NCBI GenBank assembly: GCA_002690925.1
Contig: NZGD01000023.1
Location: forward strand, 1 to 49,231
Direction: 5' to 3'
DNA from: Rhodopirellula sp.
GTDB lineage: Bacteria; Planctomycetota; Planctomycetia; Pirellulales; Pirellulaceae
DNA: 49,231 nt
Notes under the pieces: model-generated
Told to the model about the DNA's origin: nothing
What the model saw: the letters and a program-made list of their open reading frames with translations, nothing else
The model's database searches: none
Part shown: piece after piece, positions 8,716 to 17,992 of the stretch
Position numbering within the stretch: the first letter of the stretch is position 1
How the letters are laid out: the number at the start of each line of letters is the position of its first letter
Translations under genes and position numbers: made by a program

Positions 8716-9561
8716 GTCTCTACCTTCGATAGGATCGTGATTCAGGGGTCCGTTTTACCCTTGTTGGGGATGCAAATCTGGTTGCTGAAACTTGGAATCA
8801 TGCAGACAAGTTGCAGCGTAATGACGAACACTGTGCGTTCGGTTCTGCATCTACAGTTTGAAATCGTCCAACAGCAGGGACTGTGTTGAAGGTGAATTCT
8901 CAGGCTGTTTCGTCGTTTTGATTGGCATCACCTGAATGATCCCACCTCCAGCGGTGTGAGTCTTGCACCCAGACTGGCCGTCCGGATTTCCATTCGCAGG
9001 TGGCAATAGCCACTCACAGAATTGGTGAAGGTACTTGGCGGTTTCTCGCGCTCAGCGTCTGAATTGTCCTTCGGAAACTAGCGACAGTCTCAGACGAGGT
9101 ATGGAGCCAGAGAGATCCCGCTTTTCATTGATTTTGATGATGCGGAGGCCGATAAGATGAGTCAGCCTGGTTTGCGTAAGACCACTGTTGGTGTGCTAAC
9201 GTTCCGCTGCGCTACCTCGCTCTACCATGCCGAGGACCAGAAAAGCGAAGCTGGATAGTTGCACCGTGACAAACCGGTGATGACGCGTGCATAGCAAGAA
9301 GTATCGAAACCTCAGGGACATTTGGATTTGCTTCAGGCAGAGAACAAGCGTTATTCGGTCAGCACCCTTACGCAACGCAATAACTCACGCAAATCAGACC
9401 TGCGGTTGCGAGATCGTATTGCTGGAAAAATCAGCTACCTTGATTGAGCGTTCTGTCGTAACTACGTAATGTTGAAACTGAGTTGGTTTGGTTTTCGGAT
9501 ATGAGAGGCAAGAGTATGGCCAAGATTCATGCTCCGTAACTTGAAACTTTACTCCGTTTGA
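8716..9561. other. 846-bp gap without a recognisable gene
   Basis: No frame longer than about 60 codons occurs, and none has a signal peptide, ribosome site or known motif. A 33-codon frame starting with ATGAGTCAGCC near 9157 ends in TAG near 9258, but nothing supports it. No tRNA-like T-loop or strong hairpin was found. The right part lies past the stop of the amidase gene and the left part must hold the DUF2490 promoter. It may be decayed sequence. Confidence 0.5.
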
Positions 9562-11190
9562 TCAATCAGCTTTGACCGCAGCGAGCCCGGGGCGTTGGTT
9601 ATCCCACGGACGGGCGTTTTCTAGTTGCCCTGCCAGCTGAAATAAAGTGCCCTCGTCTCCAAATCGTCCCATGAAGTGGGTGCCAATGGGCAGGCCGGAC
9701 TTGGTCTGATTGAGTGGTACAGACATCGCAGGTTGGCCTGTCCAATTTGCCATTTGGGTACACGGAATGAACTCCAGTAGGCCGTCGAGTACCTGTTGAG
9801 CTGTCCCCGTCATGCAAATCTCGCCATGTTTGATTGGGGGAGTTGCCAGTGTTGGTGTCATGATCACGTCATAGCGCGTCTGGAAGTCTGACATCTTCCG
9901 TGCGGCACGAAAAAATGCATTGCGTGCATTTTCAAGTTCGACGGCCGTGTATTGTTCGGCATAGTCATGATAGAAACGGGTTACAGGTTCAAGGTCGTCA
10001 TGGCGAAGCTCACGACCGAGTTCCTCCAGACGCGCGAGAACACGGCGACGAACTGCTACCAAAACAGTCATGCCGTGCGAATTGCGTAATTCCTGAAATG
10101 AAAATTGGCGGTTGAAATCGTCCGTTGTTTCTTCGACTGTGTGTCCGAGCGATTCACACAAGTCGGCTGATTCTTGCAGGGCCTGCAAGCACTCTGCATC
10201 GACATCCGTAGTCGGGTTCATTGTCTTGACCAAGGCGATGCGGAGCTTGCCGGGTTTGTGCAAGACCTGCCTCAGAAAAGTTCCATCATGATGGGGGGCA
10301 GCGTATGGATCACCCGCTGCACTGCCTGACATTACATCCAGCAACGCAGCGCTATCGCGGACCGAGCGGGTGATCGCATGCAACACAGCCAAGCCGCCCC
10401 AGGCTTCGAATCCATTAGGGCCTGTCGGCACTCTCGCACGTGTGGGTTTCAGTCCGAATAGTCCACAGCACGCGGCTGGAATTCGGATGGAACCGCCACC
10501 GTCACTTGCCGTCGCGATAGGGGTGATTTCAGCAGCAACCGCAGCAGCACTGCCTCCCGAGGATCCACCTGCAGTATGGTTGAGTGCGAATGGATTTCGC
10601 GTGATGCCGCCATAAGTTGATTCTGTCGTGGGTAAAATCCCAAGTTCTGGAACTCGCGTACGCGCAAATGGAACGAACCCCGCCCGCTTTAGACGCTCGA
10701 TAGCCGTGCTGTCTCGTTTTGGTCTTCGGTCTGCGAACAGCTTGGAGCCGTATTCTGAGGGTACACCGTTCATGGGAAAACTGATGTCTTTTACGGGCAG
10801 AGGCACACCAGTGAATGGCCCGCGTGGTAGACCTTGACGGATTGCAGTGCGGGCTTCGTCATACATCCGACCGGCGATCGCATTGATTTGCGGATTCACT
10901 GTCTCTAAACGCTGGATCGCCGCATTCAACAATTCTTCAGCACTGACCTCTCCGGTACGCACTAGCGAGGCGAGGCTGGTCGCATCATGTTTTGCATACT
11001 CGTGGTGCGGCATGCTACTGGCGACTTCCTCACCTCTTGTTGCGTCTGCCGCACGCAGCAGACTGCCACCGGCTAACATTCCAACACCGGCGTTTTTCCC
11101 AAGTCGCTTCATGAAAATACGACGCGATACATCGTCGCTGTGACCATCTGTATCAGCAATCTTGAAGCTTTCAGTGACTTTGCTTGTCAT
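9562..11190 (-). CDS. Exported amidase-signature hydrolase
   Basis: 542 residues. The Ser-cisSer-Lys triad of the amidase signature family is visible: Lys134 in LPVKDIS, Ser210 in the GGSSGGSAAA loop and the nucleophile Ser234 in DGGGSIRIPA. The 24-residue gap between the two serines is the usual one. Such enzymes hydrolyse amide bonds, as in GatA, which here would be a distant relative. Residues 20-50 hold a twin-arginine signal (SRRIFMKRLGKNAG followed by a small hydrophobic stretch). The enzyme is therefore probably periplasmic and not the tRNA amidotransferase subunit, and no gatB or gatC lies nearby. It follows the cytochrome-WD40 gene after 189 bp and may be the last gene of that run or a separate unit. 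The substrate is unknown. Confidence 0.93.
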   Translation of the reverse strand: MTSKVTESFKIADTDGHSDDVSRRIFMKRLGKNAGVGMLAGGSLLRAADATRGEEVASSMPHHEYAKHDATSLASLVRTGEVSAEELLNAAIQRLETVNPQINAIAGRMYDEARTAIRQGLPRGPFTGVPLPVKDISFPMNGVPSEYGSKLFADRRPKRDSTAIERLKRAGFVPFARTRVPELGILPTTESTYGGITRNPFALNHTAGGSSGGSAAAVAAEITPIATASDGGGSIRIPAACCGLFGLKPTRARVPTGPNGFEAWGGLAVLHAITRSVRDSAALLDVMSGSAAGDPYAAPHHDGTFLRQVLHKPGKLRIALVKTMNPTTDVDAECLQALQESADLCESLGHTVEETTDDFNRQFSFQELRNSHGMTVLVAVRRRVLARLEELGRELRHDDLEPVTRFYHDYAEQYTAVELENARNAFFRAARKMSDFQTRYDVIMTPTLATPPIKHGEICMTGTAQQVLDGLLEFIPCTQMANWTGQPAMSVPLNQTKSGLPIGTHFMGRFGDEGTLFQLAGQLENARPWDNQRPGLAAVKAD

Positions 11191-11379
11191 GCGTTTGACT
11201 GTTCATTGCAGGTTTAAAGAACAATAAGCTGATGTAGAATCAATGCCAAAGGAAGCTTGGCTACCGAGTTCTGTCTCGAAACACGCATTCCTTTAAACAC
11301 GTATTCAAGGTGCATCAGTTGTTTGCTCAGTATCAGAAGGTAAAACGTGGGTTCGATTGTGTGTCGTGCCGAAGGCGTT

Positions 11380-12723
11380 TTAACGCCCGGGAAGAGCGTC
11401 AAAGCGTACTGGCGCTGATTCTTTTTTGCGGACCACGATTTCACCAGATTGGGTTCCAATGGCAAATGTATCGCCAGATGAATCAAACGCTGTGATCGTA
11501 GTCCACGCGTCTGAATCCTTGAATCGCTCAATGGGTTGGCTTCCATCACGTTTGAACCATTGTGTCTCCGACGCCCCGGCAATCGCAACTTTTTCGGGAG
11601 CTATCGCCAACGTCAAAATGGGAGTCTTGCTACTCGCGATTTCCCGCATGCGTTTTCCGTCGCGTGCATTCCAGAGTTGAGCCGTTCCGTCATCGCTCAC
11701 GCTGATCAGTTGATCGTTTTTCACAAACGCGACGTCGTTGACCGGTTTGGTGTGTCCCGTGAACGTTGCTACAGATGCCCCGCTTTGAATATCAAAAACT
11801 TTTGCTGTGTGATCACGACTGGCTGTTGCCAGTTGTTTTCCATCAGCATGCCAAGATACGGAATAGACCTGATCTGAGTGACCGAGAAGCTGCATTTCTT
11901 CATTGCTCGTCTCGGAGTCAATCAAACGGACTGATCCATCTGGCATTGCCACTGCAATGGTTTTTCCGTCAGGGCTGTATCGGGCGTCCATGATTACTTC
12001 ATCAGCGGTAGTCAATACGGACGCTAAAGTGCCAGTGGATAAGTCAAAAATTCGTACTTCGCCAATCACACCCGGGGTTCCGCTGGAAGTGAGTATTCGT
12101 GGTAGTGTGGGGTGAAGGTCAATTGCGTAGGTTCGTTCGCCTTGGTTGGCGATCCTGTTGACCAGTTCACCCTTCAAATTCCAAATGGTGATTTCATGAT
12201 AACCACTGACCAGTAATTGGCTTTGTGAGCGGTGAAACGCTAGGGCGGACAGCGGAATAGGGGCAGGGTACTTTGTCGGCGGTTGGGGATGTTTTCTCGT
12301 GGGCAGGAGCGAGCTGAGTGTTTGATCTTGAGAGGCTCCGTCAAAGGCAGCGCCTTGTTTGATCCAATCTTTTATCAGCTTGATTGAAGTATCGGGAAGC
12401 GGATCGCTGTCTGATGGCATCCGTGAATTTTCATCCTCATGAACCAGGACCTGAAAAAGTTTGCTTTTGTCAGGCTGTGTGCCAATCACTGCAGGACTGC
12501 CATTGGCCAGACGCATCAAATGCCTGTAGGTGTCAAGCCGATAGTCTGCTTCGGCCACTTCGGCATCATGGCAATTGACGCATTGCTTTTGCAGTAATGG
12601 TGCCACATTTGTCACGAAACTCACTGTATCGGCTGCGTTGACTTGGAGACTCAGGACAACCAGTAAAATGAAAATCCAATGAAACCGGCCATTCCGCGGG
12701 ATGATTGTTGGGGCAGGGCTCAT
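11380..12723 (-). CDS. Exported c-type cytochrome-WD40 fusion (minus-strand cassette)
   Basis: 447 residues from the ATG at 12723. The signal peptide (FILLVVLSLQVNAAD) would be cut near residue 30. A single haem motif follows, C48-V-N-C51-H52, in the planctomycete cytochrome layout with MPSDSDPLP as the likely distal Met region. From about residue 150 there are WD40 blades (SVSWHADGKQLATASRD, DVAFVKNDQLISVSDDG). The frame extends to an ATG at 12825, 21 bp after the DUF1549/1553 stop and with AAGGA 10 nt upstream, which would add 34 residues before the signal peptide. I prefer 12723 because the paralogue at 27424-28917 starts about 30 residues before its cleavage site. The role is probably electron transfer or scaffolding with the upstream haem protein. 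Confidence 0.88.
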   Translation of the reverse strand: MSPAPTIIPRNGRFHWIFILLVVLSLQVNAADTVSFVTNVAPLLQKQCVNCHDAEVAEADYRLDTYRHLMRLANGSPAVIGTQPDKSKLFQVLVHEDENSRMPSDSDPLPDTSIKLIKDWIKQGAAFDGASQDQTLSSLLPTRKHPQPPTKYPAPIPLSALAFHRSQSQLLVSGYHEITIWNLKGELVNRIANQGERTYAIDLHPTLPRILTSSGTPGVIGEVRIFDLSTGTLASVLTTADEVIMDARYSPDGKTIAVAMPDGSVRLIDSETSNEEMQLLGHSDQVYSVSWHADGKQLATASRDHTAKVFDIQSGASVATFTGHTKPVNDVAFVKNDQLISVSDDGTAQLWNARDGKRMREIASSKTPILTLAIAPEKVAIAGASETQWFKRDGSQPIERFKDSDAWTTITAFDSSGDTFAIGTQSGEIVVRKKESAPVRFDALPGR

Positions 12724-12846
12724 TTGTATTCGCCAGGTGCACGGAAAAGCGAGTTTTTCCAACGATTTGGACAAAATGAGTTGCGCTGGGATAAAAAGTT
12801 GCATTGAAACGCGGGGACTCATCATCGTCAGGTATTCCTTGCTGTC

Positions 12847-15351
12847 TCAGTGTTGAAACAGAAACTCAGTACGGTTCAGAACTGCCCAGCAGATGTCTTC
12901 CATCGCAAGGTGAATGTCTTGATGTTGTGCGATGTACTCGCTGTGGATTTTCATTTCTGCTTCACTCGCAGAACGGCACAGGGCACGTCGGTAAATAGAT
13001 TCAATGATTGTGGTGGGGTCGGTGCCAGCATCAAGCTGTTGGTGGAAGGTGTTGGAGCGATCTGAAAGCATGCCGGCGACTAGTTTTCCATTGATCAATT
13101 CGAGCGCCTGCCCGAGGCTTACATCGTCGCTGCGTTCACATTCGCACGCACTTTGTCTCTCTGGTTGGCCAAACACTTTCAGGAATTCAATGTCACCAAT
13201 CCGACCACGGTCGTGAGGACGCAGGTCAGGTGCGGGTAACCAAGTTGCCAAAGTTCCTACTGGGACACCGAAAAATTGCTTTGGTTTTCCGGTTACCAAA
13301 CCGAGGGCGTCGACCAGCTGTTCAGCCGTCAAAATTCGTGAATGATAATGGGAGGCGTATTTGATTCCGCTTTGATCATTTTTGATCGGTTGCGATGAAG
13401 CTTGGTAGGTTTCGCTGTTCAGAATGATGCGGATGATCTCTATTCGATCGTATCCACTTTTAACGAACGTGTTTGCAAGTGAGTTCAGCAGAGGAGCATT
13501 CGCGGGTGGGTTGGAATCCCGGAAATCATCAAATGGTTCGACAATCCCACGGCCCATCAAATGGCTCCAAATCCGATTGACTTCAACCTTTGCAAATAGT
13601 GGGTTTTCGTGGGTGGTCAACCAGTTTGCAAAAGCCTGTCGTCGATCCCCCGGAAGGTCGGGGACACTGCTCGCACCTGGGACCCAGGGTTTCACTGCTT
13701 CGCCTGTGGTTGGCAATTGGACTTCACCATTATCTCGCGACCAGAGCAGGATTTCTTCCTTGCGGGAAGTTCTTGATCTCTCGACCCGGTTGAAGAATGC
13801 ACTCAGACCATAGTAGTTTTCCTGGGTCCATCGCTCGAAAGGATGGTTGTGGCATTTCGCACATTGAATTCTTGTTCCAAGGAAGACCTGAGCCGCTGTT
13901 TCCATCGCATCACTTGTATCCCCGGCCGAGCGGTAGAAATTGCCAGCCGGATTCTGACGCGTACTGCCGGTTGCAAGCAGGATGTCGCGGGCAAATGCGT
14001 CATAGGGCTGATTGCTCGAGACACTGTGTTCAAGCCACCGGTTGAATTTGTGGGTACTGGCGGTTCCGATCAGTTTGGTGGACACACGTAACAGATCACC
14101 CCATTTTTGTGCCCAAAATTTCGCGAATTCCGTTCTTTCGAGCAGTTCATCAATTAACGCCGCTCTTTTGTTGAGGTTGTCATCAGCGATGAAAGTATCA
14201 GCCTCGAGTTGGGTGGGTAGAATCCCGATCGTGTCCAGAAAAACCCGTCGTACAAACTCATGGTCTTCGCAGCGACCGGCTGGTAGAAATTTGAGCTTTT
14301 TGAGCTTTGCTTGAACGTGGATGTCGACATCATTCGCTGGCATCGGTGCTGTCCACTGAAAAGCTTCGGAGTCTCTGACAAACGTCATTAGTGGAGTTTC
14401 GATGTGGTTGAGGTAGCGAATGATGATGGCTGCTTCACCACGTCGCAAACCCGTTACTAAACCTGTGCGGTTTGTCACTGCAACTAAGGGATCCGAACTC
14501 TCATATTTGGCCAACTGGGTGACATCACGTTTTCTGCCATCTTGAAAAGTGGCGATCACTGAGAACTGCTGCTGCCACCCGGGTGATTTTAGAAGCCTGT
14601 TTTCCTTTGGAAATATTTCGATTCCGATACATGCGACATCAGCTTCTTTGTTCTGGCAACCTTCTGAAATCCAGTCATGAAGGATAGCGTATGGTCGCTC
14701 GGAGACTGCGAAACGCTTCCCGCCCTGATGAGCAATTTGCATGCTTGGCTTTTGCAGAAGCAAGCTCTTCGCAGGTTCAATTGGGTTGGTTCGACGTCCA
14801 TACAGTTCTTGGGTAAGCGAAATGCGGTCTAACTCGCGATCAGAGCCAAAGAGCGAAAGTTGGAAACCAGCCTTGCCATGAGGCGCCCCGTGGCATGACC
14901 CACCACTGCATCCGGTCTGGGCGAGGATCGGCAGGACGTCGTAGTCGAATGAAACCGGTTGCGGTTTTTCTGTTTGGGTTACTCTGACCACTGCCTGGCA
15001 TGTCAGGTTTTTCCAGCGAATGGTGATGGTGGTTGTCCCATCAGATTTTGGCGTTACCAGTCCCGCTTCTGTGACGCTCACTGCATCTTTTTCCACTTCA
15101 TAGGTGCAGTCCCGAGTTACGTCGAGTGTTTGTTCCTGCTCCGAGACGGTGACAATTAGCTGCAGTGGGTCCCGCTTTCCTGTGATCTGATAGATCGCAG
15201 GATGCACAGTGATTATGCGTTGATCGTTTGGTTGATCGGCAAGGCAATGCAGTGAAGCAAGTTCGGCAACACATGTGACTGACGTGAAAACGAAAAGAAC
15301 AGTCAATTGGCGTAGCCAAAGAGCGGTGCGTTTGGTCGCAGAGTTGTTCAT
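12847..15351 (-). CDS. Exported DUF1549/DUF1553 haem protein (minus-strand cassette)
   Basis: 834 residues with a signal peptide up to about residue 38. An Ig-like (Big_2 type) domain covers about 45-125. A cytochrome-like segment follows with the unusual motif C148-S-G-G-S-C153-H154. A second Ig-like part lies at about 240-325, DUF1549 at about 345-555 with a canonical C497-A-K-C500-H501 in CAKCHNHPFERW, and DUF1553 at about 580-825 with NRIWSHLMGRGIVEPFDDFRD and the Cys pair of CECERSDD. The function of DUF1549/DUF1553 proteins is not established; two haem sites per chain are suggested by the motifs. Its ATG overlaps the stop of the PPC gene as ATGA (15348-15351), so the two are translated together. 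It matches the C-terminal half of the fused protein at 22619-27265. Confidence 0.93.
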   Translation of the reverse strand: MNNSATKRTALWLRQLTVLFVFTSVTCVAELASLHCLADQPNDQRIITVHPAIYQITGKRDPLQLIVTVSEQEQTLDVTRDCTYEVEKDAVSVTEAGLVTPKSDGTTTITIRWKNLTCQAVVRVTQTEKPQPVSFDYDVLPILAQTGCSGGSCHGAPHGKAGFQLSLFGSDRELDRISLTQELYGRRTNPIEPAKSLLLQKPSMQIAHQGGKRFAVSERPYAILHDWISEGCQNKEADVACIGIEIFPKENRLLKSPGWQQQFSVIATFQDGRKRDVTQLAKYESSDPLVAVTNRTGLVTGLRRGEAAIIIRYLNHIETPLMTFVRDSEAFQWTAPMPANDVDIHVQAKLKKLKFLPAGRCEDHEFVRRVFLDTIGILPTQLEADTFIADDNLNKRAALIDELLERTEFAKFWAQKWGDLLRVSTKLIGTASTHKFNRWLEHSVSSNQPYDAFARDILLATGSTRQNPAGNFYRSAGDTSDAMETAAQVFLGTRIQCAKCHNHPFERWTQENYYGLSAFFNRVERSRTSRKEEILLWSRDNGEVQLPTTGEAVKPWVPGASSVPDLPGDRRQAFANWLTTHENPLFAKVEVNRIWSHLMGRGIVEPFDDFRDSNPPANAPLLNSLANTFVKSGYDRIEIIRIILNSETYQASSQPIKNDQSGIKYASHYHSRILTAEQLVDALGLVTGKPKQFFGVPVGTLATWLPAPDLRPHDRGRIGDIEFLKVFGQPERQSACECERSDDVSLGQALELINGKLVAGMLSDRSNTFHQQLDAGTDPTTIIESIYRRALCRSASEAEMKIHSEYIAQHQDIHLAMEDICWAVLNRTEFLFQH

Positions 15352-17075
15352 TTTGTTTTCTCTTCGTACGGTGTTACGACCACCGCAATGGTGCGCCCTG
15401 TATTTGCCGGAATTGTACTGAACTCGTCGAAATCCCGTTTGATGTGTTCACTGAGGTCCAAGGGGATGTGCATGGCATAGCCCGCTATCTCGCAGGTTCC
15501 GAAAATTCTGAGAGTCTTCAGTTCTCGATTGGGAATAGCGTTTGGAAGATGAATCTGGATTTCAGTTTCATTCTTCTTCCTCTCAATGCGTCCATCAACT
15601 TTACATGGTTTTCCGTCAAGTTCTGCATGCAAATTGATCGGACCGTCAAAACCGCGCCGGTCGGCGCGTACAAGAATGGGTAGGGTTTCGTCATTGAACC
15701 AGACTTGGCGATGCGGCTTGTCATTGCGTATTCGCCGGCCAGTCGGCTTGACTGGAGCGATTCGTAAGATCGTTGGGGCGAGGTCGTTGCGAATGGAGAC
15801 GCAATATTCAAAACCGATGCCGGACCTTTTCAGAACCTCACGAATCTCAAGCCGGTAGGTATCTGTTTCAGGCACTTTGAATTTAAGGCTGTTGTTGGGA
15901 TCCCGCCCGAAGTGATGCTCGCGTACCTTCTGATCCTTGCGGAACAACCGCAAATCACCAACAAATGGACCATCCATTGAAAGGAACTTAATCGTGATCG
16001 TTTCACCTTGGCGGGCATCGAAGGTGACGCTGTCAACCTCTTCTTCTGAATCGATTTTGCCGCACAGCAATGCCGGTATCGGGAGCCTTTCGCTTTCAGA
16101 TTCCGTGTATACAGGTTGGTCTGATTTGATGAATGGTGACAGGACTGAACTTTGCGGTAAGTAACCGAGGCCTGGGGCCTCTGCCAAGCCAATATGCACA
16201 ACTTGTTCGCAGAGAGGCTCCGGGCTTGAGTCTGTGGTGGCTTGTAAACGTCTCGTTTCTCCACGTCGGATGGCTGATGGAACAGTCCGACCAGCTGTTG
16301 TTTTTTCACCCACCCGCAAATGCATTCGCAGGCCTCCACGATACTCTACGTCGTTGATTGTCAGATGATGAATGCCCGAGTATCCAGCAGTCCACATCAG
16401 AATCGGATCGCTGCCTGTGATCGGATGATCGTCAGCAAAGGTCAGTTCCCGTTCATTTGCGTCGGTCAGGACGAGCACACCATCGATCGAGCTACCGATT
16501 CGTGAACCGATGATTTCGGCAAACAACGTCTGCCCCTTCTTGCACTCAAACCGAATTGTGGTGTCTCCATTGCTTTTCGATTTTAGATCAATCCCGAAGG
16601 GTGGCTTGATTGGAGGGTCTGAGCCAGAGGGGATGCCCTGACTTGCCGGCGAGGTAATGAAAAAAAGCAATGCCTGTGATACAGAGTCTGCGGTATAGAC
16701 GCGAATGGTGACCACCCCGCCCATCGGTTTCGTGGGGGTGATGCGGTAACGAACGCGATTGCGATCTTTGTTTTCGGGATCCACAACTTCAAAAGTCATT
16801 GGTGAACTACACCACAGGTCAGCAACCTCGCCCGATTCAGAACGAAGATTCTGGCCTGTCAGAGTGATTTCGGTAGGCTCTGTCGGGTGCAGTGAGACTT
16901 GATCTGAGTCTCGAAGTTCTACCGCCAATGCCAAGTGGGGCAGAGTACTGAACGCGGCTAAGAGCAGACAGAAAAATGCCAGCGTGTGAAGGGAGTGCAG
17001 CGTGAGCCCACAGAATTGGAATCCGCAGTGGGGGGGCAAGGGGCCGGTAGATCGGTTTGCAATATTGAGCCGCAT
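15348..17075 (-). CDS. Exported PPC-domain protein (minus-strand cassette)
   Basis: 575 residues from ATG 17075. A GTG three bases earlier (17078) is also in frame. The ATG shares its A with the stop of the TolB-like gene (TGATG), which favours it. The signal peptide runs to about residue 51. An IPT/Ig-like region is followed by two stretches like pre-peptidase C-terminal (PPC) beta-sandwich domains: TTIRFECKKGQTLFAEI with DPILMWTAGYSG, then DSVTFDARQGETITI with DTYRLEIREV. These domains usually bind or present partner proteins and have no catalytic role. In the divergent cassette the equivalent sequence is fused in front of DUF1549/DUF1553 (22619-27265), so this protein probably works with the product of 12847-15351. 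Confidence 0.85.
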   Translation of the reverse strand: MRLNIANRSTGPLPPHCGFQFCGLTLHSLHTLAFFCLLLAAFSTLPHLALAVELRDSDQVSLHPTEPTEITLTGQNLRSESGEVADLWCSSPMTFEVVDPENKDRNRVRYRITPTKPMGGVVTIRVYTADSVSQALLFFITSPASQGIPSGSDPPIKPPFGIDLKSKSNGDTTIRFECKKGQTLFAEIIGSRIGSSIDGVLVLTDANERELTFADDHPITGSDPILMWTAGYSGIHHLTINDVEYRGGLRMHLRVGEKTTAGRTVPSAIRRGETRRLQATTDSSPEPLCEQVVHIGLAEAPGLGYLPQSSVLSPFIKSDQPVYTESESERLPIPALLCGKIDSEEEVDSVTFDARQGETITIKFLSMDGPFVGDLRLFRKDQKVREHHFGRDPNNSLKFKVPETDTYRLEIREVLKRSGIGFEYCVSIRNDLAPTILRIAPVKPTGRRIRNDKPHRQVWFNDETLPILVRADRRGFDGPINLHAELDGKPCKVDGRIERKKNETEIQIHLPNAIPNRELKTLRIFGTCEIAGYAMHIPLDLSEHIKRDFDEFSTIPANTGRTIAVVVTPYEEKTK

Positions 17076-17959
17076 CACGGAACCTGAACCATGTACAAAT
17101 CGAATTTTCCTGCACGTTCACCCACATAAACCAGACGTTTTCCATCTGGGTGCCAAGTCGGATAGTCATCGCGTTCTTCGGAATCAGTGACCCGCTTGGT
17201 TTTGGAACCGTCGATGTTCATGACATAGATGTCATAGTTGCCATCCCGCGTGCTTGTGAACGCGATCTTGCTTCCATCGGGTGAGACCATTGGGCGGATG
17301 TCCATCAAGTCGTTGTGCGTAAGTCGTTTGTCTTCAGAACCATCAATATTCATCGAGTAAATTTCATAATTGTTCTCGCGACTGTTGGAATAGACGAGAC
17401 GCTTTCCATCGGGTGTGAATGTTGGCCAATTACTGATGCCCTGAGTTTCGTTGAGCTGCTTTTTGTCAGTGCCGTCCGGTTTCACGGACCATAAATGTTG
17501 AGGACCTGTTTCTGCAAACGCATACACAACGAGGTCGCTGGTTGGTGAGAAGCAGGGGCTCCGCGTACCTCCACGACCACTGTGGGTGATGTAGGCGTCT
17601 TTTTTGCTCTGCTGTTCTCGAATCACCAGCCTTGCGGAGAGATTGCCGGTGCATTCCGTGAAAGCGATGTATCGACCATCAGGCGAAAAGAATGGTTCCA
17701 ATTGATGTTTGTCACCTGAGTTGTCAAACATCGGTTCAGGAGTTGTTTCATCAAGACGAATTCGCATCATGCGTATTAAGTCTGGTGCCTCGTCGTAGCA
17801 ATAAACGACATCCTTACCTTCATTGACGAACCGGGGATCCCGTTTCAAGGAGCCATCGTGAGTCAATCGCACTGGTTCGACTGCTGGTAACGATGATGTC
17901 AGTGTCATTACCAAAAGAAGTTTGCAAAGAATGATTAAGCGTAGCATCAATAGTGTCAT
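17075..17959 (-). CDS. Exported TolB-like PD40 beta-propeller protein
   Basis: 294 residues with a signal peptide of about 26. At least five PD40 repeats are visible, each with the FSPDG(K/R)xIAF pattern (FFSPDGRYIAF, TFTPDGKRLVY, MVSPDGSKIAF, TWHPDGKRLVY), enough for a closed six-bladed propeller. It resembles the propeller half of TolB but lacks the TolB N-terminal domain and has no Tol-Pal neighbours, so a Tol role is unlikely. It sits 33 bp after the DUF1501 gene and overlaps the next gene (TGATG), in the middle of the cassette. The divergent cassette has no equivalent of this gene. It is probably a protein-binding scaffold outside the cytoplasm. Confidence 0.9.
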   Translation of the reverse strand: MTLLMLRLIILCKLLLVMTLTSSLPAVEPVRLTHDGSLKRDPRFVNEGKDVVYCYDEAPDLIRMMRIRLDETTPEPMFDNSGDKHQLEPFFSPDGRYIAFTECTGNLSARLVIREQQSKKDAYITHSGRGGTRSPCFSPTSDLVVYAFAETGPQHLWSVKPDGTDKKQLNETQGISNWPTFTPDGKRLVYSNSRENNYEIYSMNIDGSEDKRLTHNDLMDIRPMVSPDGSKIAFTSTRDGNYDIYVMNIDGSKTKRVTDSEERDDYPTWHPDGKRLVYVGERAGKFDLYMVQVP

Positions 17960-17992
17960 GGCTTGTCTGGGAAGTCGTCAGTTGAATTCAGG

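Noticed and set aside
9287..9469. 60-codon plus-strand frame in the 8716-9561 gap
   Set aside because: It has no ribosome site, signal peptide or motif, and chance frames of this size are common.
9562..11190. gatA subunit of the tRNA amidotransferase
   Set aside because: The protein has a Tat signal and no gatB or gatC nearby, so a periplasmic amidase is more likely.
11214..11588. 124-codon minus-strand frame between the amidase and the cytochrome-WD40 gene
   Set aside because: It overlaps the end of the cytochrome-WD40 gene in another frame and shows no motif.
17075..17959. tolB of a Tol-Pal system
   Set aside because: The propeller lacks the TolB N-terminal domain, and no tolA, tolQ, tolR or pal is nearby.
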